Positions 16,222 to 24,225 of a stretch of 38,484 nucleotides of DNA are shown in pieces. The position numbers and the translations under genes were made by a program. The DNA is from Acidobacteriota bacterium (GTDB lineage: Bacteria; Acidobacteriota; Vicinamibacteria; Vicinamibacterales; UBA8438): positions 1-38,484 of the forward strand of contig DQNS01000135.1 of assembly GCA_015659035.1 (NCBI GenBank), given 5' to 3'. The notes below the pieces were generated by a model. The model searched no databases. It was not told the origin of the DNA and saw nothing but the letters and a program-made list of their open reading frames with translations. Position 1 is the first letter of the stretch, and every line of letters begins with the position of its first letter.

Positions 16222-16557
16222 ATGAGCGATCTGGCATCGAAGCAGTGCGTGCCGTGTCGGGGGGGCGTGCCCCCGTTAGCGGGGGACGAGCTGGTCACCT
16301 ATCAGCAGCAGCTGGGCGGCGGCTGGCAGGTGGTCGACGAGCACCATCTCGAGCGTGAATACCGGTTCGCCGACTTCCGTCAGGCGCTGGATTTCACCCT
16401 CCGAGTGGGAGAGATGGCCGAGGAGCAGGATCATCATCCCGACATCTTCCTGACATGGGGCCTGGTCAAGGTGACGATCTGGACCCACAAGATCGACGGC
16501 CTGACCGAGAGCGACTTCGTGTTTGCCGCCAAGGCCGGTCAGCTCGTGTCGGCCTGA
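16222..16557 (+). CDS. Pterin-4a-carbinolamine dehydratase
   Basis: 111 aa from ATG at 16222, giving the usual N-terminus MSDLASKQCVPCRGGVPPL. An in-frame ATG at 16210 overlaps the repeat palindrome and would add four residues. The active-site motif EEQDHHPDI (His71-His72-Pro73) and the downstream VTIWTHKIDGLTESDFVFAAK are characteristic. It dehydrates 4a-hydroxytetrahydropterin to the quinonoid form for recycling. No aromatic amino-acid hydroxylase is in the window. Length is normal for the family. Confidence 0.92.
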   Translation: MSDLASKQCVPCRGGVPPLAGDELVTYQQQLGGGWQVVDEHHLEREYRFADFRQALDFTLRVGEMAEEQDHHPDIFLTWGLVKVTIWTHKIDGLTESDFVFAAKAGQLVSA

Positions 16558-16577
16558 TCCTGTAAGATCACTAGTTC

Positions 16578-17681
16578 ATGAGTACGGAGGGTCCGGTAAC
16601 CGAGACGCCGGCAACCGAGGCCGGCGTGGCGCTTGACGGGTGGGTGCGCGAGATCATCGCCTGGCATTTCGATCCCGCCACCGGGTGTCCCTTCTGGCTC
16701 GATTGGGCCCGGCAGGCTGGGTGGGACCCGCGCCAGGAAGTCACGAGTTTCGCCGACCTCGCGAAGTTCCCGCATTTCGAGGACGGGTGGCTTCGGGGTG
16801 GCCCGGTGCGCCGCTGGGTGCCCAAGGCCTACGCCGATCGGCCGACCTTCGTCTTTGAGACCGGCGGTACCACCGGCATCCCGAAGAGCCGGGTAACGCA
16901 GGAGGACTTCCGCATCGACTACGAGCTGTTCTCCGAGACGCTCCCCGACGAGTATTTCCCGAAGGGCAGCGACTGGCTCATGCTGGGGCCGAGCGGCCCG
17001 CGCCGTCTCCGGCTGGCGGTCGAGCATCTGGCCCAGCATCGGGGTGGCATCTGTTTTTGTGTGGACCTCGACCCTCGATGGGTCATCAAGCTGATCAAGA
17101 AAGGCTGGATGGACCATCTGAAGGCGTATCAGGCTCACGTCATCGACCAGGCGGTGACGGTGCTGACGGCCGGGCACGACATCAAGTGCATGTTCTCCAC
17201 GCCGAAGCTGCTCGAGTCGCTGGCCAACCGACTCGAAGAGGACGGGTCGAGTCTGAAAGCGGCCGGCATCACCGGCATCTTCGCCGGTGGCACCGAGTTC
17301 ACGCCGCAGTGGAACCGGTTCGCGCACGAGGAGCTGCTCGACGGCATCTACATGACGCCGACCTACGGCAACACGCTGATGGGGCTGGCGGCGAGCCCGC
17401 CGAGCGGCCCGGAGAACGGGTACAAGATCACCTATTACGCGCCACAGCCCCGCGCCGTGATCCAGGTGGTGGACCCCGACGATGGGGGTCGGGTGGTTGG
17501 CTACGGCGACACCGGACGGGTGATGTTGACGACGCTGACGAAGGAGTTCTTCGTGCCGCGTTTCCAGGAGCGTGACGAGGGCGAGCGCGAGCCGCCGTGC
17601 GAGCAGTACCCGTGGGACGGCGTCAGCGGGGTCCGGCCATTCAGCCGGCTAGCCTCGGCCACGACGGTTGGAGTGTACTAG
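16578..17681 (+). CDS. Acyl-activating enzyme, LuxE/phenylacetate-CoA-ligase-like
   Basis: 367 aa. The adenylate-forming P-loop FETGGTTGIPKS lies at about residues 94-105. GIFAGGTEFTPQW, YMTPTYGNTLMG and YGDTGRVMLTTLTKEFFVPRF follow the layout of adenylation enzymes. The length is close to LuxE acyl-protein synthetases and shorter than phenylacetate-CoA ligases (about 430), as the usual small C-terminal domain is mostly missing. An ALDH-family reductase-like gene lies two genes downstream, so a LuxE/LuxC-like acid-to-aldehyde route is possible. It begins 20 bp after the pterin dehydratase stop, with a weak ribosome-binding site. Confidence 0.72.
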   Translation: MSTEGPVTETPATEAGVALDGWVREIIAWHFDPATGCPFWLDWARQAGWDPRQEVTSFADLAKFPHFEDGWLRGGPVRRWVPKAYADRPTFVFETGGTTGIPKSRVTQEDFRIDYELFSETLPDEYFPKGSDWLMLGPSGPRRLRLAVEHLAQHRGGICFCVDLDPRWVIKLIKKGWMDHLKAYQAHVIDQAVTVLTAGHDIKCMFSTPKLLESLANRLEEDGSSLKAAGITGIFAGGTEFTPQWNRFAHEELLDGIYMTPTYGNTLMGLAASPPSGPENGYKITYYAPQPRAVIQVVDPDDGGRVVGYGDTGRVMLTTLTKEFFVPRFQERDEGEREPPCEQYPWDGVSGVRPFSRLASATTVGVY

Positions 17682-17693
17682 AGAGGGTTCCGG

Positions 17694-17733
17694 AAGGAGA
17701 CAGAAGACAGGAGAAGCCGGAGGGCTTCGCCGC
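17694..17733 (+). repeat. Dispersed intergenic repeat with GAAGCC hairpin
   Basis: Second copy of the element at 9262-9310: GACAGAAGACAGGAGAAGCC with hairpin GAAGCC, loop GGAG, GGCTTC at 17713-17728. It is immediately downstream of the acyl-activating enzyme. Confidence 0.5.
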
Positions 17734-17787
17734 TGTCTTCGGTCTGCTCGAGTGACCCAGATCTTAACGAGCAAGGGAGGAAACACT

Positions 17788-18216
17788 GTGCGAACTGTAG
17801 AGAACGGACTGCAGGGATGGACCGGCGTGCTTGCGGTGGTGTTGGCCAGCGGCCTCGTCGCGTGCGGGGGCGGCACCCCGTCGGTGTCGTTCGTGACGCC
17901 GGCCGACGGCGCAACCGTGTCGAGCCCCGTGGCGATGGAGTTCATGGCTTCGAATCTGAACATCTCGCCGGTGCCGGAAGAGGTCGAGACGCCGCGTGAG
18001 GGGATCGGCCATCATCACGTAGCCATCGACACCGAGTGTCTGCCGGTCGGTGAGGCCATTCCCAGGGCCGATCCATGGGTGCACTTTGGCGACGGGTCCG
18101 AGACATACGAGACGTTGCTGCCGGCGGGGCAGTACATGCTGACGTTGCAGATCGGCGACGACGAGCACCGGACGCAGGAAGGCCTGTGCACGACGATCTC
18201 AATCACGGTCGAGTAG
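17788..18216 (+). CDS. DUF4399 lipoprotein
   Basis: 142 aa from GTG at 17788, with GGGAGG 7 nt upstream. The signal peptide ends in lipobox LVAC (Cys26). The mature part shows SFVTPADGATVSSPVAMEF, GIGHHHVAID and VHFGDGSETYETLLPAGQY, the DUF4399 signature with its HHH cluster. It is a small immunoglobulin-like, probably outer-membrane-anchored domain. The family function is unknown; the histidines could bind metal. Confidence 0.85.
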   Translation: MRTVENGLQGWTGVLAVVLASGLVACGGGTPSVSFVTPADGATVSSPVAMEFMASNLNISPVPEEVETPREGIGHHHVAIDTECLPVGEAIPRADPWVHFGDGSETYETLLPAGQYMLTLQIGDDEHRTQEGLCTTISITVE

Positions 18217-18403
18217 GCGGTCCGTCCACCGTTCGCCCTAGACATCTCCGATGGGCCAGATCGTCACGTTTGGATCAACTTTTTCGTCGCCGCCGGGGAT
18301 GTCTAGCCCCCGCGTAGCGGGACTGTAAAAAAGGTCTGGCAGCGATGCGGAGCCCCCGCACCGGGGCCGGGTACTCGTCGGTTTGAGGCGGAGCGTCGCT
18401 GCC
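18217..18403. other. Intergenic region with two inverted repeats
   Basis: No gene is supported. CTAGACATC (18238-18246) pairs with GATGTCTAG (18298-18306). CTGGCAGCGATGC (18336-18348) pairs with GCGTCGCTGCCAG (18393-18405), with one G.T wobble, and abuts the structured element copy 2. Confidence 0.45.
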
Positions 18404-18552
18404 AGTCCGTGGTGAAAGTCCCGCGTCGCACCGAGGGTCGTCGAGATCGACGCCGCGCCGGGTCCCTGCAAGCCGAGGCGAGGGAGCATGGAACAACGCA
18501 GTCAGGGCGGATGCAGCGCCAGCCGACTGCAGCTGGACTTTCACTACGGGCT
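18404..18552 (+). ncRNA. Candidate structured leader, copy 2 (upstream of ALDH gene)
   Basis: The arms at 18404-18421 and 18535-18552 form an 18-bp stem with two wobbles and no mismatch. The core is GTCCGTGGTGAAAGTCC. The interior is homologous to copy 1 (9544-9717) but about 21 nt shorter between CGAGGGAG and GTCAGG. The stem core ends 22 nt before the GTG start of the next gene, against 25 nt in copy 1. Compensatory changes between copies are described under copy 1. Confidence 0.6.
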
Positions 18553-18573
18553 GCTTGAGGGATCGACACAACC

Positions 18574-19998
18574 GTGATTCATTTTCCGATTCTCCGGTGG
18601 GGTCAACCGTACACGAGTCTCGAGACCACACAGGTCGAGCATTTCGCGACCGGCGAGCCGGTGGCCGAGGTCAGCCAGGCCAACCCGGGTATCGTCGCCC
18701 GCGACCTGCGCAAGGGGGCGGACCGCGCCCGCAACGTGCTGCGGGAGATCCCGTGCGCCGAGCTGCTGGCGATGGTCAAGCAGGCTGCCGAGCTCTTCTC
18801 ATCGGCCGAGTTGCCGCTGGGTGACGGCACCCAGACCCCGGACGACTTCGTGCGCCAACAGTCGGCGACGACCGGACTGCCCGAGCACATGTGCCGCATG
18901 AACATGGAGAAGCTGCGGTACGTGCTCGACCACCTCGACGAGGTCCTCGCCTCGCTGACCCGCAAGCTCGACTACGACATCTTGACGCGCGGGTACGGGG
19001 AGGAGCACGGGGTGATGCGCAGCTACCAGGCGACGACCCCGATGGTCGGCCTGGTGCTGCCGTCGAACTCGCCCGGAGTGCATAGCCTGTGGCTGCCGAT
19101 CATTCCGTTGCAGATCGGGTTGGTGCTCAAACCGGGACCGCAAGAGCCCTGGACGCCCTGGCGCATGTCGCAGGCGTTCTTCGAGGCGGGGGTGCCGCGC
19201 GAGGCGATCGCCGTCTATCCGGGCCTGGGCGAGGTCGGGGCCGCGGTGCTGAACAACTGTCCCCGCAGTCTCATCTTTGGCGGAACGGGCACCGTTGAGC
19301 AGTACGCCGCCAACCCCGCGGTCCAGGTGCACGGCCCCGGGTTCAGCAAGATCCTGTTCGGCGAGGACCAGGTCGACAACTGGGAGCAGTATCTCGACCT
19401 GATGGTTGACAGCGTCCTGATCAACAGTGGCCGCGGTTGCATCAACTGTTCGGGTATCTGGGCCCCGCGGCACACGCGTGAGATCGCCGAGGCGGTGGCC
19501 GAGCGGCTGGGGCCGATCGCGCCGTTGCCGCCCGATGACCCGCAGGCGGCGCTGGCGGCGTTCACCGTGCCGGGGCAGGCGGCCGCGATCTCGGCCGACA
19601 TCGACAACGCCCTGAAAGAGGACGGCGTCGAGGAGGTCTCCGCGAAGCATCAGGACGGCGGCCGGCTGGTGTCGCAGGAGCGGTGCGACTATCTCCGTCC
19701 AACGGTGGTCCATTGCGCGTCACCCGAGGCGGCGATGGCCAAGAAGGAGTACATGTATCCGTTCGTGACGGTCGTGGAATGCCCGCAGGACAAGATGATC
19801 GGGGCGATCGGCTCGACGCTGGTGGCGACCGGCCTCACCGAGGATCCGGCCTTCACCCGTGCGCTCCTCGATGCACGCAACATCGACCGGCTGAACATCG
19901 GGCCGGTCCCGACCATCAAGCTCAACTGGCTCCAGCCGCACGAGGGGAACATCGTGGACTTTCTCTTCCGGCCGCGAGCGTTCCAGCGCGCGTCGTAA
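18574..19998 (+). CDS. Aldehyde dehydrogenase-family, acyl-CoA-reductase-like enzyme
   Basis: 474 aa from GTG. It has the ALDH-superfamily layout: VGLVLPSNSPGVHSLWLPI (cofactor side), LIFGGTGTVEQY, and the catalytic loop NSGRGCINCSGIW with Cys289 (a second Cys at 292). The glutamate-containing VTELGG motif of classical ALDHs is not obvious, as in LuxC and other CoA-acylating reductases. It probably reduces an activated acyl group to aldehyde, or the reverse, in the cytoplasm. The structured element precedes it. Confidence 0.75.
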   Translation: MIHFPILRWGQPYTSLETTQVEHFATGEPVAEVSQANPGIVARDLRKGADRARNVLREIPCAELLAMVKQAAELFSSAELPLGDGTQTPDDFVRQQSATTGLPEHMCRMNMEKLRYVLDHLDEVLASLTRKLDYDILTRGYGEEHGVMRSYQATTPMVGLVLPSNSPGVHSLWLPIIPLQIGLVLKPGPQEPWTPWRMSQAFFEAGVPREAIAVYPGLGEVGAAVLNNCPRSLIFGGTGTVEQYAANPAVQVHGPGFSKILFGEDQVDNWEQYLDLMVDSVLINSGRGCINCSGIWAPRHTREIAEAVAERLGPIAPLPPDDPQAALAAFTVPGQAAAISADIDNALKEDGVEEVSAKHQDGGRLVSQERCDYLRPTVVHCASPEAAMAKKEYMYPFVTVVECPQDKMIGAIGSTLVATGLTEDPAFTRALLDARNIDRLNIGPVPTIKLNWLQPHEGNIVDFLFRPRAFQRAS

Positions 19999-20004
19999 TG
20001 AGAC

Positions 20005-20112
20005 GGGGCTTCGCCCCGGACCCCCGCGGGCGCTTGCGGGGACCCCATGGCCCCGGCCGCGCCCGCGAGGTGCGCATTGTCGCGCGCCTGGACCCAGACG
20101 GGGCTTCGCCCC
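20005..20112 (+). repeat. GGGGCnnnGCCCC-bounded intergenic repeat, copy B
   Basis: 108 bp bounded by GGGGCTTCGCCCC at 20005-20017 and 20100-20112, with GCGCATTGTCGCGCGCC inside. It is the inverted counterpart of copy A at 16098-16209. Confidence 0.65.
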
Positions 20113-20152
20113 GAGCCCCCGCCGGCGCTGCACGGGGCCCTAAGGTTCGCCA

Positions 20153-20827
20153 GTGCTCGAAATCACCGACCTCGCCAAGTCGTATCCGACCCCGCGCGGG
20201 CCGCTCGACATCCTCTCCGGTCTGTCACTGTCGCTCCGACTTGGCGAGGCCGCTTCGATCGTCGGGCCGTCGGGCAGCGGGAAGAGCACGCTGCTCTATA
20301 TTCTCGGTGCGCTCGAGCCACCCACCTCCGGCACCGTCACCCTAGACGGGGTCGACCCGTTCACGCTGCCGCCGGCCGAGCTGGCGGCATTCCGGAACCG
20401 GCGTGTCGGTTTCGTCTTTCAGGACCACCTGCTGCTGCCGCAGTGCACCGTGCTCGAGAACGTGCTCATCCCGACGCTGGTGGGGGGCACCGACGCCGAT
20501 GCGCCGGCCCGAGCCCGGGACCTGCTCGAGCGGGTCGGTCTGGCCGACCGGCTCGACCATCGCCCGGCAGAGCTGTCGGGTGGCGAGCGGCAGCGGGTGT
20601 CGCTGGCCCGGGCGCTCATCCGTCAGCCGCCGCTGCTGCTGTGTGACGAGCCGACCGGCAACCTCGACCACGCCGCCGGCGACGTGGTGGCCACCATGCT
20701 GTTCGACCTGCACCAGCGGCAGGAGACGGTGCTCGTGGTGGTGACGCACAACACCGGGCTGGCGGCGAAGTGCCCGACCCGCTTCGAGCTGGTCGGGCAG
20801 CGGCTGGAGCCGCTAGACACCTTATGA
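20153..20827 (+). CDS. ABC transporter ATPase, LolD/MacB type
   Basis: 224 aa from GTG. Walker A GPSGSGKST, Q-loop VFQDHLLLPQ, signature LSGGERQRVSLARAL, Walker B LLLCDEPTGNLD and the H-loop VVTHN are all present. Length and sequence match the LolD/MacB/FtsE class that energises FtsX-type permeases. Its stop overlaps the permease ATG by ATGA, so the two are translationally coupled. It likely drives lipoprotein release, peptide or small-molecule export, or enzyme regulation. Confidence 0.92.
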   Translation: MLEITDLAKSYPTPRGPLDILSGLSLSLRLGEAASIVGPSGSGKSTLLYILGALEPPTSGTVTLDGVDPFTLPPAELAAFRNRRVGFVFQDHLLLPQCTVLENVLIPTLVGGTDADAPARARDLLERVGLADRLDHRPAELSGGERQRVSLARALIRQPPLLLCDEPTGNLDHAAGDVVATMLFDLHQRQETVLVVVTHNTGLAAKCPTRFELVGQRLEPLDTL

Positions 20828-23800
20828 CCTTTGGCACCCTGCTCCGACGCAGCCTCACCCATTACTGGCGCACCAACCTCGCGGTCATCGCCGGTGTCGG
20901 TGTCGCGGTGTCGGTGCTCGCCGGCGCGTTCCTCGTCGGCACCTCCGTGCGGGCGAGCTTGCGCGACCTGGCGCTGCTGCGCCTCGGCCGCGTCGACCAC
21001 GTCGTCACGTCCGGGCTGTTCTTCCGCGAGGCGTTGGCCGACGAGCTGCTGGCGTCCGGCGCGTTGGAGGCCGCCGCGAGCGACGCGGTGCCGATGATCG
21101 CGCTCGAGGGGTTCGCGACCCATCAGGAGACCGGCAGTCGGGCGGGCGGCATCCAGGTGTACGGGGTCGACGAGCGGTTCTGGGTCTTCCACGGACTCGA
21201 GGCTGGGCGGGTGCCGGTGCCGGGCGCCGTGCTGGTCAGCGCGGGGCTCGCGCGGGAGCTTGGGGCGGTGGCGGACGATACGCTGTTGGTTCGCGTCCAG
21301 AAGCCGTCGGCCATCCCCCTCGGCTCGCTACACGGGCGGCGCGACGATCTCGGGGAGACGATGCGGTTACGCATCCAGCAGGTGCTGGCGTCGGACGATC
21401 TCGGCGAGTTCTCGTTCCGGCCGCAGCAGGGGCTCTCGCGTGCCGTGTTCGTCACCCTCGGTCGGATGCAACGGGATCTGGGGCTTGACCGGCAGGCCAA
21501 CACGATCCTGCTCGGGACCGGTGCCGCTGACACCCCCGCCCAGGACACGACGGCGGCGGTCGCCGCCATCGAGACTGCGCTGCGCGCCGAGACGCGGCTG
21601 GACGACCTCGGGGTGCGGGTGCGGGTCCTGGAAGGGCGCGGCCAGCTTGTGGTCGAGTCGGCGGCCGGGCTCCTGTCGGACGACACCGTGGTGGCCGCCC
21701 GGGCGGCGGCCGTCGAGGTCGGGATGACTGACCAGCCGATCCTGACCTACCTGGCCAACGAGATCCGGTTCGGCGACCGGCTCACCCCCTACTCGCTGGT
21801 CACAGCGTTCGACCTCGAGGCATTCGCGCTGGACGATGTCGACCTCGGCACCACGGGGACCGGTCCGCTGCCGATCGTGCTGAACAGCTGGACGGCTGAC
21901 GACCTCCAGGCGGCACCGGGTGACGTCGTGTCGGTTCAGTACTACCTGTGGGAGGACGCCGGCGCGTTGTTGACGGAGGAGACGGAGTTCCGGGTCGCGG
22001 CCGTCGTGCCGCTGGAGGGGCTGGCGGCCGACCAGGACTTCGCGCCCGAGTATCCCGGTATCACCGAGGCGACCAACGTGTCCGACTGGGACCCGCCGTT
22101 CCCGATCGACCTCGATCTGGTCCGCCCGAAGGACGAGGACTACTGGGACGAGTACCGAACCGCCGCGAAGGGGTTTCTCCCGCTCGCGGTAGGGCAGGAT
22201 CTGTGGCGGTCGCGGTGGGGGCAGGTCACCTCGCTGCGGGTTGTGCCTGCGACGGGCCCGCCCGAGGCGGTCATAGAGGCCTACCGCGGCGCACTGCGCT
22301 CCGCGATCGACCCGCTGACCACCGGCTTCGTCGTCTATCCGGCCCGGGGACTCGCCCTCGAGGCGGCGGACGGGGTGACCGATTTCGGCTTGTACTTCAC
22401 TTATTTCAGCTTCTTTCTGGTGGTGTCGGCGTTGCTGCTGGCCAGCCTGTTCTTCCGGCTGGGTGTCGAGCAGCGACTGACCGAGATCGGCACGCTGCGC
22501 GCGCTGGGGTTCGACCAGACGGAGGTGCGCCGGCTGTTCTGGACTGAAGGGGCGGTGCTCTCGTCCGCCGGGAGTCTCGTCGGGGTGGCGGGCGCGGTCG
22601 GCTACTCCGGCCTTATCATGTGGGGGCTGCGCACCTGGTGGGTCGACGCGGTGGGGACCACGCTGTTGACGCTCCACGTGTCGCCGCTTGCGCTCGGGGT
22701 CGGCGTGGTGGGTGGCATGCTGGCCGCAGTGATCTCGATCGCCTGGACGCTGCGTGGGGTCGCTGCGGCAACCCCGCGCGCCCTGATCAGCGGGTCGCTG
22801 CCCGACGCCGCCGGTCGCCGCGGGGAGGGGTCGCGCGCAAGTGGTCTCGCGCGGCGTGCGCCGGTCGTGCTCGGATTGGTGGGGGCGGTCGTGGCGGCCG
22901 CCACCCGCGCCGGACTCGTCGACGACACCGCCGGGTTCTTCGGTGCCGGATTGCTGTTTCTGGCGGCGCTGCTCACCCTGGCGTGGGTCCTGCTCGGCCA
23001 GCCCGATCGGCAGGGCGTCGCCGCGCCGACCGCCTGGTCCGTCTCCCGCGTCGGGCTCCGGAACGCCACCGCGCGACCCGGTCGCTCCGTCCTCTGCATC
23101 ACGCTGATCGCCTTCGCGGCGTTCATCATCGTCGCGGTCGACGCGTTCCACAAGGAGGGCGGGGAGGCGACCACCGACCGCTCGTCCGGCACCGGCGGGT
23201 ACCCGCTGCTCGCCGAGTCGCTGCTGCCGATCGTGCTCGACCTGTCTTCCGAGAATGGCCGGGCCGAGCTGGGGGTGTCGTCGTTCGACGACGAGATCTT
23301 CGCCGCCGCCGCGTACGCCCGCTTCCGGGTGCGCCCCGGTGAGGACACGAGCTGTCTCAATCTCTATCAGGCTAAGGACCCGCGGCTGCTGGCGCCCGAC
23401 GCAGCGTTCGTCGCCGAGGGCCGCTTCGGGTTCGGGCGCACGATGGCGGACACCGAGGCCGAGGAGGCAAACCCCTGGCGCCTGCTCGATCGCGTGTTCG
23501 ACGACGGCGCGGTGCCGGCCATAGCCGACGCCACCTCGCTGGCCTACGCACTGCACCTGTCGGTGGGCGACGACTTCATCCTGAACCCGGACAGCGACAA
23601 CCCGATCCGGTTGCGATTCGTCGCGGCCCTGACAGACAGCATTTTCCAGAGCGAGCTGATCATCGGCGAGCAGCACTTTGTCCGGCTCTTCCCGGCGCAT
23701 GAGGGCTACCGGTTCTTTCTGGTCGATGCTCCGGCCGACCAGACCGCCGAGGTGACCGCGGCGCTCGAGGACCGGTTGGCCGATTACGGCTTCGACGTCA

Positions 23801-24225
23801 CCTCCGCGCCGGAGCGGCTCGCCGCGTTCCATCGTGTCGAGAACACGTATCTGGCGACGTTCCAGACGCTGGGGGCGCTCGGGCTGCTGCTCTGCACGCT
23901 CGGGCTGGGGACGGTACTGGTGCGCAACGTGCTGGAGCGTCGCCGGGAGCTGGCGCTGCTCCGCGCGGTCGGCTACAGCACCGGGCACGTCTCGCTGATG
24001 GTGCTGGTCGAGAACGGGTTGCTGCTGTTCGGCGGGCTTGGCGCCGGCACCGTCTGCGCGCTGGTGGCGATCGCGCCCGCCTGGATCGAGCGTGGCGGGC
24101 AGTTTCCAATCATGTCGCTGGGCGGGCTGCTGCTGGCGGTGGCGCTCGCCGGTGTGGTCTCGTCACTCGTGGCCACCATGGTGGCGGTCAGGTCGCCGCT
24201 GCTCGCTGCACTACGGTCAGAGTGA
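20824..24225 (+). CDS. FtsX-like ABC permease, large two-module type
   Basis: 1133 aa. It has an N-terminal TM (about 19-42) and a long extracytoplasmic region to about 520. A first FtsX block of TMs follows (about 520-730, with RLTEIGTLRALGF after the first TM), then another TM (about 757-777) and a second extracytoplasmic region. A second FtsX block completes it (about 1005-1133, RRELALLRAVGY). This duplicated architecture is that of DUF214-type/LolCE-like single-chain permeases. It overlaps the ATPase by 4 bp and the oligopeptidase by 4 bp (GTGA), so all three are probably one operon. Confidence 0.88.
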   Translation: MTFGTLLRRSLTHYWRTNLAVIAGVGVAVSVLAGAFLVGTSVRASLRDLALLRLGRVDHVVTSGLFFREALADELLASGALEAAASDAVPMIALEGFATHQETGSRAGGIQVYGVDERFWVFHGLEAGRVPVPGAVLVSAGLARELGAVADDTLLVRVQKPSAIPLGSLHGRRDDLGETMRLRIQQVLASDDLGEFSFRPQQGLSRAVFVTLGRMQRDLGLDRQANTILLGTGAADTPAQDTTAAVAAIETALRAETRLDDLGVRVRVLEGRGQLVVESAAGLLSDDTVVAARAAAVEVGMTDQPILTYLANEIRFGDRLTPYSLVTAFDLEAFALDDVDLGTTGTGPLPIVLNSWTADDLQAAPGDVVSVQYYLWEDAGALLTEETEFRVAAVVPLEGLAADQDFAPEYPGITEATNVSDWDPPFPIDLDLVRPKDEDYWDEYRTAAKGFLPLAVGQDLWRSRWGQVTSLRVVPATGPPEAVIEAYRGALRSAIDPLTTGFVVYPARGLALEAADGVTDFGLYFTYFSFFLVVSALLLASLFFRLGVEQRLTEIGTLRALGFDQTEVRRLFWTEGAVLSSAGSLVGVAGAVGYSGLIMWGLRTWWVDAVGTTLLTLHVSPLALGVGVVGGMLAAVISIAWTLRGVAAATPRALISGSLPDAAGRRGEGSRASGLARRAPVVLGLVGAVVAAATRAGLVDDTAGFFGAGLLFLAALLTLAWVLLGQPDRQGVAAPTAWSVSRVGLRNATARPGRSVLCITLIAFAAFIIVAVDAFHKEGGEATTDRSSGTGGYPLLAESLLPIVLDLSSENGRAELGVSSFDDEIFAAAAYARFRVRPGEDTSCLNLYQAKDPRLLAPDAAFVAEGRFGFGRTMADTEAEEANPWRLLDRVFDDGAVPAIADATSLAYALHLSVGDDFILNPDSDNPIRLRFVAALTDSIFQSELIIGEQHFVRLFPAHEGYRFFLVDAPADQTAEVTAALEDRLADYGFDVTSAPERLAAFHRVENTYLATFQTLGALGLLLCTLGLGTVLVRNVLERRRELALLRAVGYSTGHVSLMVLVENGLLLFGGLGAGTVCALVAIAPAWIERGGQFPIMSLGGLLLAVALAGVVSSLVATMVAVRSPLLAALRSE

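Noticed and set aside
18251..18328. A 25-codon ORF ending in GMSSPRVAGL, reminiscent of a subtilase Ser motif
   Set aside because: Too short, with no flanking subtilase sequence and no ribosome-binding site. It overlaps an inverted repeat, so chance similarity is likelier.
18404..18552. Group II intron fragment (GGTGAAAGTCC resembles intron domain sequences)
   Set aside because: No reverse transcriptase, no domain V motif and no intron boundaries. The paired arm explains the sequence.
21367..23988. 873-aa minus-strand ORF
   Set aside because: Antisense shadow of the FtsX-type permease, low-complexity with many His, Arg and Gln and no recognisable family.
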